Shown one piece after another: positions 1-8,153 of a stretch of 64,000 nt of DNA. Numbering within the stretch: position 1 is the first letter of the stretch; every line of letters begins with the position of its first letter. Below the pieces are notes generated by a model. That model did no database searches. It was not told where the DNA came from and saw nothing but the letters and a program-made list of their open reading frames with translations. The translations under genes were made by a program, and so were the position numbers. Source of the DNA: an uncultured Kangiella sp. (GTDB taxonomy: Bacteria > Pseudomonadota > Gammaproteobacteria > Enterobacterales > Kangiellaceae); contig CANMKR010000001.1 in the NCBI GenBank assembly GCA_947498625.1, positions 302,090 to 366,089 on the forward strand, in the 5' to 3' direction.

Positions 1-1
1 T

Positions 2-133
2 CGACAGGGAGAGGAATTTACCCCGATTGCCGAGAATGTAAAGATCTACGAGCAGCTTTATCAATCAGGTTACAAAAAGCTGTATCAACAGTTAAAGCCT
101 ATTTATCAGAAATTTCACGAGTTATTTAATTGA
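2..133 (+). CDS. C-terminal end of an FGGY-family carbohydrate kinase (partial)
   Basis: An open frame enters from the left edge and ends at TGA 131-133, giving 43 residues. The pattern F-T-P-x2-E-N, followed by repeated Tyr/Leu pairs (IYEQLY, YKKLYQQL), is the usual C-terminal helix of FGGY sugar kinases such as xylulokinase or ribulokinase, which phosphorylate sugars in the cytoplasm. The catalytic part lies outside the window, so the substrate cannot be given. Only the tail supports the call; confidence is moderate. Confidence 0.5.
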   Translation, partial: RQGEEFTPIAENVKIYEQLYQSGYKKLYQQLKPIYQKFHELFN

Positions 134-145
134 ATAAATAAAGAA

Positions 146-176
146 TAAAAAAAGCCGCACAAATGTGCGGCTTCAG
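146..176 (-). terminator. Rho-independent terminator of the TetR/RND operon
   Basis: Stem AGCCGCAC (153-160) and GTGCGGCT (165-172) with loop AAAT. Read on the minus strand the stem is followed by a run of seven T, so it ends transcription of the operon whose last gene is the TetR regulator. On the plus strand no T run follows, so it is weak for the sugar kinase. Confidence 0.8.
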
Positions 177-253
177 CGCCAAGGTGTTCTATAACTTGTA
201 TGGGGGTGACAAGCATGGTAATTCAATTACCTAACGAACACGACAGGGAGTGA

Positions 254-862
254 TCAGGCGCTTAAACTTTCAATATAATCTTTTAAACAGGCTCCAGCCT
301 CATCAAAAGCAGTATCATTCATATAACATTTACATTGACCAATAATGCCTTCCATTGCTGCAATTAAGAACCGAGCAACGTTATTGGGGTTAACATCTTG
401 TCGAATTAAACCGTTGGCTTGACCACGTTCAAATGCAGCAGTCAAAGCGTCATGCCATAGCTGCCAAATAGCAGTAATTCGAACCCTAAATGATTCGTCC
501 AAAGGCGACATTTCTTGAGTCAAATTATTAAGAGGGCAACCTGTATGCAATTCCGTCATGTTGATTTCTTCACGCGCGACAGTCAGCATTTCAATCAAAT
601 CTTTAACGGGGTCATTAAACTGCTTTAGTGGTTCTACCCACTTATCAAGAATCCAAGGTTTTAAAACTTCATCAATAACAGCATGGCCTAATGCTTGTTT
701 GCTACTAAAGTGATGATAAAAAGCCCCTTTAGTTAAGGCAGTCATTTTTAACACCTGATCAACGCGAAGCCCTTGATATCCTTTTAAAAGAATTTCTTCA
801 AAGGCCACATCAAGAATACGTTGGCGAGTTAAATCAGGATTACGTAATGCAGTGGCAGACAT
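254..862 (-). CDS. TetR/AcrR-family transcriptional regulator
   Basis: 202 residues. The N-terminal TetR DNA-binding domain covers about residues 12-58, with the helix-turn-helix near 33-52 ending in the typical TKGAFYHHF recognition helix. The C-terminal half is a ligand-binding/dimerisation domain with the GCPLNNL and EMSPLDE signatures seen in AcuR/NemR-like members. It is the last gene of the operon: its ATG overlaps the stop of the LolA-like gene by one base (TAATG), implying translational coupling. Three near-identical palindromes at the operon promoter (4206-4296) are its likely targets, so it probably represses its own operon until a ligand binds. The ligand is unknown. Confidence 0.88.
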   Translation of the reverse strand: MSATALRNPDLTRQRILDVAFEEILLKGYQGLRVDQVLKMTALTKGAFYHHFSSKQALGHAVIDEVLKPWILDKWVEPLKQFNDPVKDLIEMLTVAREEINMTELHTGCPLNNLTQEMSPLDESFRVRITAIWQLWHDALTAAFERGQANGLIRQDVNPNNVARFLIAAMEGIIGQCKCYMNDTAFDEAGACLKDYIESLSA

Positions 863-1659
863 TAGCGGGCTCTTTTTAGACTACTTTTATTGAAGTCCTT
901 ATCGCTTAAGCCAACGTTGAACTTGTACTCGTCCCACTCGATGATAGTGCTTTTGCCAGTTTGAACATTGTTCATTACTTGGCGATGGGCACGCCAGAAT
1001 TTATCCAAGTATTGTTTGTAATCTGAAAAAGTCATGACTTTTAACAGTTCTTCTTGTTTATCAAAATACTCAATTTTACGAACTCTGTAGTGTTCTTGAT
1101 CGATATGCGAAATCGATTTACTGTAGCCAGAATTGTTGTATTGTGGATAAAGCTCAATCACGAAAACTTTATCACCATCAATTTCATCTTCACGCAGAAA
1201 TTTATAGTTAAACTTCTCGACTTCAAATGAGGTTAAATCTTCGTTAGCAAACTCACTGCCCATCCAAGGCCCTGATTTGTTCGACGAAGAAATGCGCTTT
1301 ACACGTTTAAGCGCAGGCAAAAATAACCATTGGTCATCATTACCTTGTATATGGGTATGTGATAAAAAAGCAGTGCCTTTAACATCGCGTGGCTCATCAA
1401 AAATACTTAAGCCCATATCGCCATCATCTAGAACCTCTAAACTTTTGGAGCGAACTTTGCGAATAGTTTCGCGGCCAGCTTTATTGCGTAATGTCATGGT
1501 CATGCTGGCTTCGCTATCGCCCCAGCCGGCATTGCGTGCTTTGGTTTCTTTTGCAATGGCTAAACCTTTTTCTTCAGGAGTTTCAGCAGAAACTGCAGTT
1601 GCAAAAATAACCGCTAAAGAAAAAGAAGCTGTTAATAGTAATGTTGAAGGTTTAATCAT
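862..1659 (-). CDS. LolA-like outer membrane lipoprotein-sorting protein
   Basis: 265 residues with a signal peptide (hydrophobic stretch 6-22, probable cleavage after VSA near 25), so it is periplasmic. The remainder matches the family annotated as outer membrane lipoprotein-sorting protein (PF17131-type, LolA/LolB-like fold), with features such as GDMGLSIFDEPRDVKGTAFLS and the conserved LFLPALKRVKRI block. Proteins of this family often sit beside RND/MMPL permeases and are thought to pass lipidic cargo to the outer membrane. It starts at ATG 1659 with GGAG seven bases upstream, 12 bases after the permease stop. Cargo is inferred only; a real role in lipoprotein sorting is doubtful because LolA proper is a different family. 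Confidence 0.78.
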   Translation of the reverse strand: MIKPSTLLLTASFSLAVIFATAVSAETPEEKGLAIAKETKARNAGWGDSEASMTMTLRNKAGRETIRKVRSKSLEVLDDGDMGLSIFDEPRDVKGTAFLSHTHIQGNDDQWLFLPALKRVKRISSSNKSGPWMGSEFANEDLTSFEVEKFNYKFLREDEIDGDKVFVIELYPQYNNSGYSKSISHIDQEHYRVRKIEYFDKQEELLKVMTFSDYKQYLDKFWRAHRQVMNNVQTGKSTIIEWDEYKFNVGLSDKDFNKSSLKRAR

Positions 1660-1671
1660 TATATTCTCCGA

Positions 1672-4191
1672 TTAGACTTCGTTAGTCTGCTTACGTTTTT
1701 TCGAAAGCATCAATAAAGGTGGTAATAATAAGAAATCAATTATCAAAGCCGCGGCTAAGGTAATTGCAGTCATGATGCCCATTTCAGCATTCATCACATA
1801 ATGCGACATGCCTAGAACCAAGAATCCTAAAACTAAAACAATGGTCGTAACGGTTAATGCCATACCGACTGTTTGGAAGGCATAGCGTACCGCTTCTGGC
1901 GGTTGCATCCCTTTTTCACGATAAGCGCGCAGATACTTGCTTAAAAAATGCACCGTATCATCAACGACAATACCAAGCGTCATGCCCATGACCACTGATA
2001 GCCCCATACCTACTTGACCTTTAAAGATGCCCCAGATACCAAAGGCAACGGCCATAGGTATAATATTGGGGATGAGACTTAAAAAACCAAGTCGGACGGA
2101 CTTCAAGGCAATACCCAAAATGATGGATATGAGTATCAAGGCTATCGCAGTACCTTTGATCATGGAGTAAATATTTCTTTGCCCTACGTGCGAGAACATA
2201 ATCGCAGGACTTGAAGCAGAGATAGAATAACTTGGCGCATTGGTCACAAACCAATTGGCAAACTTTTCTTCTAAAGCAATCACCTCTTTACTAGAAATAT
2301 TTTTTAACGCCAATTGAATTCGGGTAGAAGATTTTTCACCGTTCAATTGATTATTTAAATCCATACCGCGAGGCAAAGAAGTTTCATACATCAAGGTGTA
2401 CTGAGCGGTTAATTCGCGTAAACGCGTATCCAGTTCAATACCCTCTTCATCCGGTTCGAGTAAGACAGCATTACATTCGGCTTTAAGCGATTGCTTTGGT
2501 AACTGATAGCAATTTTGCTTATCGCCATTCATGCTTTTATTCAAACGCTTCATGACATCGCCATAGGATTGCACGTGCAATACCGCATCTTGTTCTTTGG
2601 CAAAATTAGCAAAGTCTTCAATCGTATCTAAGAATTTTGATTCATGAATGCCGTCTTGCTGGCCCGATTTCACGCTATAGAACATAACGTATAAACCGGT
2701 CAAATTATCCGCGGTGTAATCTGAATCAGCCCTGAAATCGATGGTTTCATCAAAATATTTTACAAACTCATCATTCAGATCATTCTTCGGTAAGAAGGCG
2801 ATGATAACGATACTTAATACCGCCATTGCTGGTAATAAAAGTTTGCGTTTAGTGATGACAAAGTCTGCCAGTGTATCCATCATTTTAGACTCGGTAGCAC
2901 TACTAGCTTTTGCTTTGACAGGAAGTATTAACATCAATGCTGGCAAGAAAGTTACCGATAAGAAAAATGCCCAAGCAACGCCAATTGAAACCACATTACC
3001 CAAATCTCTTAGTGGCGGAACTTCACTAAAGTTCATGGTTAAGAAGCCAATGATAGTGGTGATACTGGTTAAGAAGATTGGCATCATATTGATACGAATG
3101 GATTCAACCATCGCATCATTTTTACTCATGCCGCGGCGCATGTTTTGCAAAAAAGTCACCAACAGATGAACCGAATCGGCAACCGCCATAGTGGCGACAA
3201 TCGTTGGCACTGAGAAAACTGGGCCGGTCATGTATATACCTAACCAGCCAGCTCCGCCCATGGATGCAACAATGGATAAAATAATTACGAATACACTAGC
3301 AATGGTACCGCCAACGCTTCTCAGCATAAAGAACAGCGCTAATGGAATCACCAGCAATAACATTAATGGCGTTAGCGTCATCATGTCATTTAAGCCGGTT
3401 TCTGCGAAAGCGTTATTCATCATAATAACGCCGGTCATACGAACTTCGATATTGGGATCGCGTGCTTCGATTTGTTGCTTTAAATCACGAACGTACTGAG
3501 TGATTTTGGGCACTGCAGCCATAACTTCGGCTTGTTTATCCAGTTTAGCCTGGCCTTCTAGCCCTTCTACGTCGGGATCCGATGGCGGTTGAACGGTAAT
3601 ATTGACCGCAGTAACAGTTTTCTCGGGATTGATTAAACGGCGCTTAAGTTGCGGCTCATTAAGGATAATCTCAGAAAGCTGCGAGATTTGCTGCTCGGTT
3701 AGGCCGTCAATCATCGATTCGGTGACGGCATCATGCTCACACTCACTGTCCATATCTGCAGATTTGTCCGGAATACACAAGAGTGCGCCGACCAACATAT
3801 AGTCTTCATCATCTGGGCTTACCCAGGTATGCTGATAGTTGGTTACTGAATCAACGCGAGTTGCGTAAGGTGCTTTCCAGCCTTCTTCTGTGATCCAATG
3901 AATGGTTTTAAGTGTTTGTTTAGTAAAAACTTTTCCATCTTTTGGCGTTAAGACAAACATCACATTATCGGCTTTGTCATAGGTATCTTGGATATCTTCA
4001 AACGCCAACATCTGCGGATTATCTTTAGAGAAGAAAACACGGTAATCAGTCTTAATTTCTAAGAATGAAGCACCAAAAGCCGCTAAGAAGCTTATAGCAA
4101 TGGAAAGAAATAGCACCAGCCATTTGTTATTAACGACAAATTGGCCGAATTTTACGGTTTTAGTATCATTATTTTGCTGAACACTGTTCAT
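1672..4191 (-). CDS. RND/MMPL-family efflux permease
   Basis: 839 residues, inner-membrane permease. One membrane helix near 29-49 is followed by a large periplasmic domain (about 50-265), a block of helices with sterol-sensing-domain character (about 270-425), another periplasmic domain, and a last block of helices (about 690-830). The N-terminal motif TDYRVFFSKDNP and the AVADSVHLL and GIVVDDTVHFLSKY motifs carry the acidic proton-relay residues of MMPL/RND lipid exporters. It is first in the operon with a LolA-like partner and a TetR regulator, which suggests proton-driven export of a lipid or hydrophobic compound. No adaptor or outer membrane channel gene is adjacent. AAGGA lies seven bases before ATG 4191. 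Confidence 0.85.
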   Translation of the reverse strand: MNSVQQNNDTKTVKFGQFVVNNKWLVLFLSIAISFLAAFGASFLEIKTDYRVFFSKDNPQMLAFEDIQDTYDKADNVMFVLTPKDGKVFTKQTLKTIHWITEEGWKAPYATRVDSVTNYQHTWVSPDDEDYMLVGALLCIPDKSADMDSECEHDAVTESMIDGLTEQQISQLSEIILNEPQLKRRLINPEKTVTAVNITVQPPSDPDVEGLEGQAKLDKQAEVMAAVPKITQYVRDLKQQIEARDPNIEVRMTGVIMMNNAFAETGLNDMMTLTPLMLLLVIPLALFFMLRSVGGTIASVFVIILSIVASMGGAGWLGIYMTGPVFSVPTIVATMAVADSVHLLVTFLQNMRRGMSKNDAMVESIRINMMPIFLTSITTIIGFLTMNFSEVPPLRDLGNVVSIGVAWAFFLSVTFLPALMLILPVKAKASSATESKMMDTLADFVITKRKLLLPAMAVLSIVIIAFLPKNDLNDEFVKYFDETIDFRADSDYTADNLTGLYVMFYSVKSGQQDGIHESKFLDTIEDFANFAKEQDAVLHVQSYGDVMKRLNKSMNGDKQNCYQLPKQSLKAECNAVLLEPDEEGIELDTRLRELTAQYTLMYETSLPRGMDLNNQLNGEKSSTRIQLALKNISSKEVIALEEKFANWFVTNAPSYSISASSPAIMFSHVGQRNIYSMIKGTAIALILISIILGIALKSVRLGFLSLIPNIIPMAVAFGIWGIFKGQVGMGLSVVMGMTLGIVVDDTVHFLSKYLRAYREKGMQPPEAVRYAFQTVGMALTVTTIVLVLGFLVLGMSHYVMNAEMGIMTAITLAAALIIDFLLLPPLLMLSKKRKQTNEV

Positions 4192-4205
4192 TGAAAATCC
4201 TTCTT

Positions 4206-4296
4206 ACAGACTAATCAGTCTGTGCTGAAACAAAAAATTTTTCTGAGTTAGGTATTAAATAACAAACTAGTTGGTCTGTCAAACCAGTTGGTCTGT
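4206..4296. promoter_or_regulatory. Three TetR-operator-like palindromes
   Basis: Site 1 (4206-4223) is a perfect inverted repeat ACAGACT-N4-AGTCTGT. Sites 2 (4262-4279) and 3 (4279-4296) read on the minus strand ACAGACCAACTAGTTTGT and ACAGACCAACTGGTTTGA. All three fit ACAGACYRAYTRGTYTGT and resemble the published NemR-type box (TAGACC...GGTCTA). Sites 2 and 3 overlap the -35 element and the spacer of the operon promoter; site 1 lies in the leader just before the ribosome binding site. Binding by the TetR protein encoded at 254-862 is inferred. Confidence 0.75.
4254..4282 (-). promoter_or_regulatory. Sigma-70 promoter of the RND/LolA-like/TetR operon
   Basis: On the minus strand a perfect TTGACA -35 (4277-4282) is followed after 17 bases by TTTAAT (4254-4259). 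The strong -35 overlaps two operator-like palindromes, as expected for a promoter that is efficient but repressed. Confidence 0.65.
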
Positions 4297-4432
4297 AAAT
4301 GCGTAATAATACTAACATTCGCAAGTTGATCTTTTGTGAATAGCGCTTGGGAATATTGAAATTGCTTGGTTTCTATAAAAATTGCTTTATCCTGATCGCC
4401 ATTCTAAAAACTTCAGAACTTCGAGATTCCTT

Positions 4433-4984
4433 ATGTCTCAGGCGCTTAAAGCAACGCAACATTGGTTACAAGAAACGGTTATTGGCTTTAATTTTTGTCC
4501 TTTCGCAAAAAAAGAACTGGTGAAAAAGACCATAGATTATCGAGTGACCCAAACTAGCTCACAAGAAGATGCCCTCTATGAATTGCTGGATGTGTTTACC
4601 TTTATGGATGAAAATCCAGAAGCAGAAACCAGTTTATTGATATTCGAACAAGGATTTCGGCGCTTCGATGAATACTTGGATTTGCTTGAATTAGCTAATG
4701 GTTTATTAGAAAAAGAGGATTATGAAGGAATCTATCAAATCGCCAGTTTTCACCCAATTTACATATTTGATGGGGTGGATGAGGATGACCCCAGTAATTA
4801 TACCAATCGTTCTCCCTTTCCAATATTGCATATATTGCGAGAGGAAAGTTTAGAGCGAGCACTTGCTAACATTGATGATCCTGAAGCAATTCCTGAACGA
4901 AATATTAAATTGGCGCAGGAGCTAGGGCGTGATGTTTTTGAAAAAATTTTGGAAAACAGCTTCCATCAATCCAGCAACGACTGA
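4433..4984 (+). CDS. DUF1415 family protein
   Basis: Start placed at ATG 4433 (MSQALKATQHW); an upstream in-frame TTG at 4382 has no support. The 183-residue protein matches DUF1415: an N-terminal W-L-x2-T-V-I-G-x-N-F-C-P-F-A block, the central YQIASFHPIYIF segment, and a Y-T-N-R-S-P-F-P segment. The family is widespread in proteobacteria and has no established function. The conserved Cys, His and acidic residues suggest an enzyme, but that is speculation. Its 3' end overlaps the convergent glycosylase gene by 19 bases. Confidence 0.85.
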   Translation: MSQALKATQHWLQETVIGFNFCPFAKKELVKKTIDYRVTQTSSQEDALYELLDVFTFMDENPEAETSLLIFEQGFRRFDEYLDLLELANGLLEKEDYEGIYQIASFHPIYIFDGVDEDDPSNYTNRSPFPILHILREESLERALANIDDPEAIPERNIKLAQELGRDVFEKILENSFHQSSND

Positions 4985-5535
4985 ACTCTTTGTTTGAGAA
5001 TAGGCAATAGCGTTTCTTCAAACCATGGGTTGTTTTTCAGCCACCGATTATTTCGCGGGCTTGGATGCGGTAAAGGAATATGCGACGGTAAATAGCTAGG
5101 CCAGTCATTAACTATATTAGTTAAGGTCTGTTGTTTGCTGGGTTTTAAATGCCAGTCCATGGCATAGCGACCAATAATTAATGAGAGCTCGAGTTTCGGC
5201 AGAGAAGCTAGCAGTTGTTGATGCCAAGTTTCAGCGCAAATGGCTCTTGGAGGCAAGTCGCCGTTCTTACCAGTGCCCGGAAAACAAAAGCCCATAGGAA
5301 TTATTGCGATTTTTTCCGCATTGTAAAAAACCTCTCGATCTATGCCCATCCAATCTCTTAAGCGTTGACCGCTCGGATCGTCAAATGGAATACCTTTATA
5401 ATGCGTAATTCGACCAGGAGCTTGACCTGCAATCAAGATTTTAGCATTAGCGCTATATTGCAAAATGGGCTTAGGCCCAAGCGGTAAGTCTTGGCAAAGC
5501 GCGCAGCTCCTTACTTTTTCGATAAGGTTAGTCAT
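4966..5535 (-). CDS. Uracil-DNA glycosylase superfamily protein
   Basis: 189 residues. N-terminal Cys pair (CALC, residues 11-14), then the glycosylase motif GQAPG (37-41) followed by GIPFDDPSGQRLRDW, and the C-terminal H-P-S-P-R-N motif equivalent to the second active-site loop. This is the layout of the COG1573-type single-domain proteins related to UDG family 4/5. They are expected to excise uracil or damaged bases from DNA, but activity has not been shown for this subfamily as far as I know. Convergent with DUF1415 and 11 bases downstream of the DJ-1/PfpI gene on the same strand, so possibly co-transcribed. Confidence 0.8.
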   Translation of the reverse strand: MTNLIEKVRSCALCQDLPLGPKPILQYSANAKILIAGQAPGRITHYKGIPFDDPSGQRLRDWMGIDREVFYNAEKIAIIPMGFCFPGTGKNGDLPPRAICAETWHQQLLASLPKLELSLIIGRYAMDWHLKPSKQQTLTNIVNDWPSYLPSHIPLPHPSPRNNRWLKNNPWFEETLLPILKQRVQSLLD

Positions 5536-5546
5536 AGAATATTAAT

Positions 5547-6224
5547 TTAACTTAATTGTTTTAGAACTGCTTGTGCAACAGCTTCCGAAGATGCGGGATT
5601 TTGTCCTGTGATCAATAAACCATCAACCACACAATGTGGGTGCCAATCCTCGGCTTTAGAATAGTGGCCACCATTTTGTGTAATCATATCTTCAACTAAA
5701 AAAGGAACAATATTGGTCAGTTGTACAGCATCTTCTTCAGTGTTAGAAAACCCAGTGACGGCTTTGCCTTTTATCAATGGCTCTCCTGACGAGCTCTTGG
5801 TGTGCTTAAATACTGCAGGAGCATGGCATACCGCAGAAACGATTTTTCCAGCCTGATAAGCCGCTTCTATGAGTGCAATCGAATCTTGATCTTGAGCTAA
5901 ATCCCAAAGTGGTCCATGGCCGCCGGGATAGAAGACTGCATCGAAATCATTAATATTTATTTCAGAAAGTTTATGGGTATTTGTCAGCTGATGTTGAGCA
6001 TTATCATCAGAACCAAATCGAATCGTGGCGTCGGTTTGCGAGTCGGCTTCATTACTTTTTGGATCAAGTGGCGGTTGTCCTCCTAGAGGAGAGGTAAGAG
6101 TTAAAGCTGCGCCTGCATCTTTGAAAACATAGTATGGAGCAGCGAACTCTTCCAACCAAAATCCGGTTTTATGGCCGGTATTACCCAGTTTATCGTGAGA
6201 AGTTAGTACCATTAAGATCTTCAT
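5547..6224 (-). CDS. DJ-1/PfpI (Hsp31-like) class I glutamine amidotransferase-domain protein
   Basis: Start chosen at ATG 6224 (MKILMVLTSH), which has AGGA nine bases upstream; longer frames lack a ribosome binding site. The 225-residue protein has the nucleophile elbow AVCHAP with Cys133-His134, an acidic residue in WLEEFAAPYYVF (Glu25/26), and YPGGHGPLWDL. These are hallmarks of the Hsp31/glyoxalase III branch of the DJ-1/PfpI superfamily, cytoplasmic proteins that remove methylglyoxal or act as holding chaperones. Which of these it does is not visible in the sequence. Confidence 0.85.
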   Translation of the reverse strand: MKILMVLTSHDKLGNTGHKTGFWLEEFAAPYYVFKDAGAALTLTSPLGGQPPLDPKSNEADSQTDATIRFGSDDNAQHQLTNTHKLSEININDFDAVFYPGGHGPLWDLAQDQDSIALIEAAYQAGKIVSAVCHAPAVFKHTKSSSGEPLIKGKAVTGFSNTEEDAVQLTNIVPFLVEDMITQNGGHYSKAEDWHPHCVVDGLLITGQNPASSEAVAQAVLKQLS

Positions 6225-6418
6225 TGCGGTCATTCCTAGAATTGTTTTTATAACCATTGAAACTAACAAAAGATGAATCAAATAAAAATGAAAATACTAA
6301 AAACAGAGTAAATCACTTAGAAGCGGGAGAAGATTGGTAGAATGATAAAGATAATCTATTTTATGTTTAGCATAAAATAAATGTTGCTTTTCATAAATTT
6401 CCGTTGTATTCTAAAAAC

Positions 6419-6658
6419 ATGAAGATACTAATCCACTTAGATATTGAGATGGCAAAAAACAAAATGTCACTCAAAGAGTTATCGCAAAATATTGGCATAT
6501 CAATGACCAATTTGTCTTTACTGAAAAACGGTAAAGTTAAAGCGATTCGATTTTCAACCTTGGAAGCAATATGCAAAGAATTGAACTGCCAGCCTGGCGA
6601 TATTCTTGAATATGTGACCGATGATAAAGATACAAATGGAGCAACCAATGAAGAATGA
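6419..6658 (+). CDS. Small Cro/C1-type (HTH_26, YozG-like) regulator
   Basis: 79 residues from ATG 6419 (MKILIHLDIEM); an upstream TTG frame is less likely. Almost the whole protein is one XRE helix-turn-helix: SLKELSQNIGIS, then NLSLLKNGKVKAIRF, and the family ending LEAICKELNCQPGDILEY. YozG-like regulators usually sit directly before a small multi-spanning membrane protein gene, as here: the next gene starts 11 bases before this stop. No strong ribosome binding site is visible. The target is unknown; control of its own two-gene operon is the simplest guess. Confidence 0.85.
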   Translation: MKILIHLDIEMAKNKMSLKELSQNIGISMTNLSLLKNGKVKAIRFSTLEAICKELNCQPGDILEYVTDDKDTNGATNEE

Positions 6659-7250
6659 TTATTTATTACCAGGAATTGCAGCGATTATAATCGCGGTGAT
6701 TTTTCCAGCATTAATGATTTATGAGATCTTGGATTTTGGTGATGGCAACTGGAAAAGCTTGTTAGTTGGTGGGGGCGATTGGGGTTTTGAAGATGCTGTC
6801 TTCTTGGTTATGGGATTATTGTTAGTCTTTGTATTTTATAACTTTAAAAAGATTCTTAATGAACAACTTAACTTTAAAAGTCTAGACGTGCTGTTATGGG
6901 TATTAATTGGGCTAAGTGTTTTATTCCATATTGTGTTTTTAGGATTTGAAGCAATAATATCGGTAACGGATTTCAAAAATAGTGATGGATTGGGTATTGC
7001 GTTTGGAGGGATTACCTTATCAACATTGGTTGCCTTTGGGGTTGTCGATATTATTATCGGTATAATCATTTTGACCAATCATCAAAAGCTACCAACTATC
7101 TTAAAAGCTCTAGGCGTCATTTCCATTATTCAGGGCGTATTTGAAGTTAGCATTATTTTATTTTTCTTAGTCATTATTAGCTTCCCTATCTATATGCTGA
7201 TATTAGCAGTGTATTTTTTAAGAAAGCTTGAAACAATAGAAGTGGTTTAA
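6648..7250 (+). CDS. Multi-spanning membrane protein paired with the HTH_26 regulator
   Basis: 200 residues from ATG 6648, which has GGAG six bases upstream and overlaps the HTH gene by 11 bases, so the two are translationally coupled. About five to six hydrophobic helices are visible (near 5-25, 50-68, 85-105, 120-145, 155-195), with few charged residues between them. I do not recognise a family; by position it resembles the DUF2975-type proteins that follow YozG regulators, but the sequence itself does not show that clearly. It could be a sensor or transporter acting with the regulator. Confidence 0.72.
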   Translation: MKNDYLLPGIAAIIIAVIFPALMIYEILDFGDGNWKSLLVGGGDWGFEDAVFLVMGLLLVFVFYNFKKILNEQLNFKSLDVLLWVLIGLSVLFHIVFLGFEAIISVTDFKNSDGLGIAFGGITLSTLVAFGVVDIIIGIIILTNHQKLPTILKALGVISIIQGVFEVSIILFFLVIISFPIYMLILAVYFLRKLETIEVV

Positions 7251-7274
7251 AATTAAATAATAAAGTTACTATTG

Positions 7275-7298
7275 GTCATTCCCGCGAAAGCGGGAATC
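7275..7298. repeat. Dispersed palindromic repeat, copy 1
   Basis: ATTCCCGC-GAAA-GCGGGAAT (7278-7297) inside the conserved context GTC...C. Two more copies occur at 52724-52748 and 59597-59621. It lies between convergent genes, where its hairpin could also act as a bidirectional terminator. Similar GTCATTCCC...GGGAATC elements are common dispersed repeats in bacterial genomes. Confidence 0.8.
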
Positions 7299-7301
7299 GT
7301 T

Positions 7302-8153
7302 TTATCGATCTTTCAGCCTATATTCCTTTCTAGATCCTGTGATAGGACAATCAAAACAAAGCTTATAAGAGCTAAGTTGTAAATCAATATCCTCCTCCCT
7401 CGCATCGCCATATAGCCTATCGCCAATAATCGGCATACCAATGGAGGCTAAGTGCTTGCGGATTTGATGTTTACGCCCTGTTTCGATGTCGATTTCCAGT
7501 AAAGATAAATGTTTATCTTTATCGTAATTAATTAATGAAATATGACTAACCGCAGTTTTATCATCAATGGGTAAAGTGATTGTTTGATTGTTTTCGAAAT
7601 GACCATTCACTAAAGCTTGATAAGACTTCTGGATACGCCGCTCAGCAAACAACTTAGAAAATTTGTGAGCGGTTTTTTTGTTATGAGCAATCAGCATTAA
7701 ACCGTTTGCAGCTCTATCCAATCGATGTACCACAAATGCTTGGCGGTTAAAGTTAAAATGCTGCTCCACCAATCGCCCCATAGAGCAATGATCGCCCCAC
7801 TTGGAACCTTGTGACCAGACACCATAAGGTTTATTCCAAATAGAGTAGTCGCCTTCGTCTGCGATCAAGATTGGTTGAGCGCTTATTTGCTCAAGAACTT
7901 TCGGGTTGAAATAAAGGTACAGCTGATTGCCTGCTTGTAGTTTGGCATTTTTACGACGAATGGGTCTGGCTTTAGAAGAGTCCTTTGTGGCAGTTAGCCA
8001 AACCGCGCCTTTAGCCATGGCATCTTTAAGCTTTTGCTTAGATAGGGAGCAGTGATTGGTCAGTATTTCTAATACCGATAAATTATTCTCAATATAGTCT
8101 TCGAGAATATCAATATGCAGCTCAATAATGTTATTCTTAGTATCAGAAACCAT
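7302..8153 (-). CDS. RluA-family pseudouridine synthase
   Basis: 283 residues. An N-terminal S4-like segment (about 24-80) is followed by the catalytic domain, with HRLDR (catalytic Asp146), the downstream NGLMLIA, the GRKHQIRKHL motif and GDRLYGD. These define the RluA/RluC/RluD/TruC family, which converts uridines in rRNA or tRNA to pseudouridine. The target base cannot be assigned from sequence alone; TruC- or RluA-like is possible. Its ATG lies within the first codons of the divergent rsmJ frame, so the two promoters must overlap the opposing genes. Confidence 0.87.
   Translation of the reverse strand: MVSDTKNNIIELHIDILEDYIENNLSVLEILTNHCSLSKQKLKDAMAKGAVWLTATKDSSKARPIRRKNAKLQAGNQLYLYFNPKVLEQISAQPILIADEGDYSIWNKPYGVWSQGSKWGDHCSMGRLVEQHFNFNRQAFVVHRLDRAANGLMLIAHNKKTAHKFSKLFAERRIQKSYQALVNGHFENNQTITLPIDDKTAVSHISLINYDKDKHLSLLEIDIETGRKHQIRKHLASIGMPIIGDRLYGDAREEDIDLQLSSYKLCFDCPITGSRKEYRLKDR

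Noticed and set aside
1277-1675. Plus-strand open frame of 132 codons
   Set aside because: Antisense to the LolA-like gene, low-complexity translation, no ribosome binding site.
2741-3802. Three plus-strand frames inside the RND permease
   Set aside because: All are antisense shadows of the conserved permease gene.
4382-4432. Longer start for the DUF1415 gene
   Set aside because: TTG without ribosome binding site; the added residues do not match the family start, which begins at ATG 4433.
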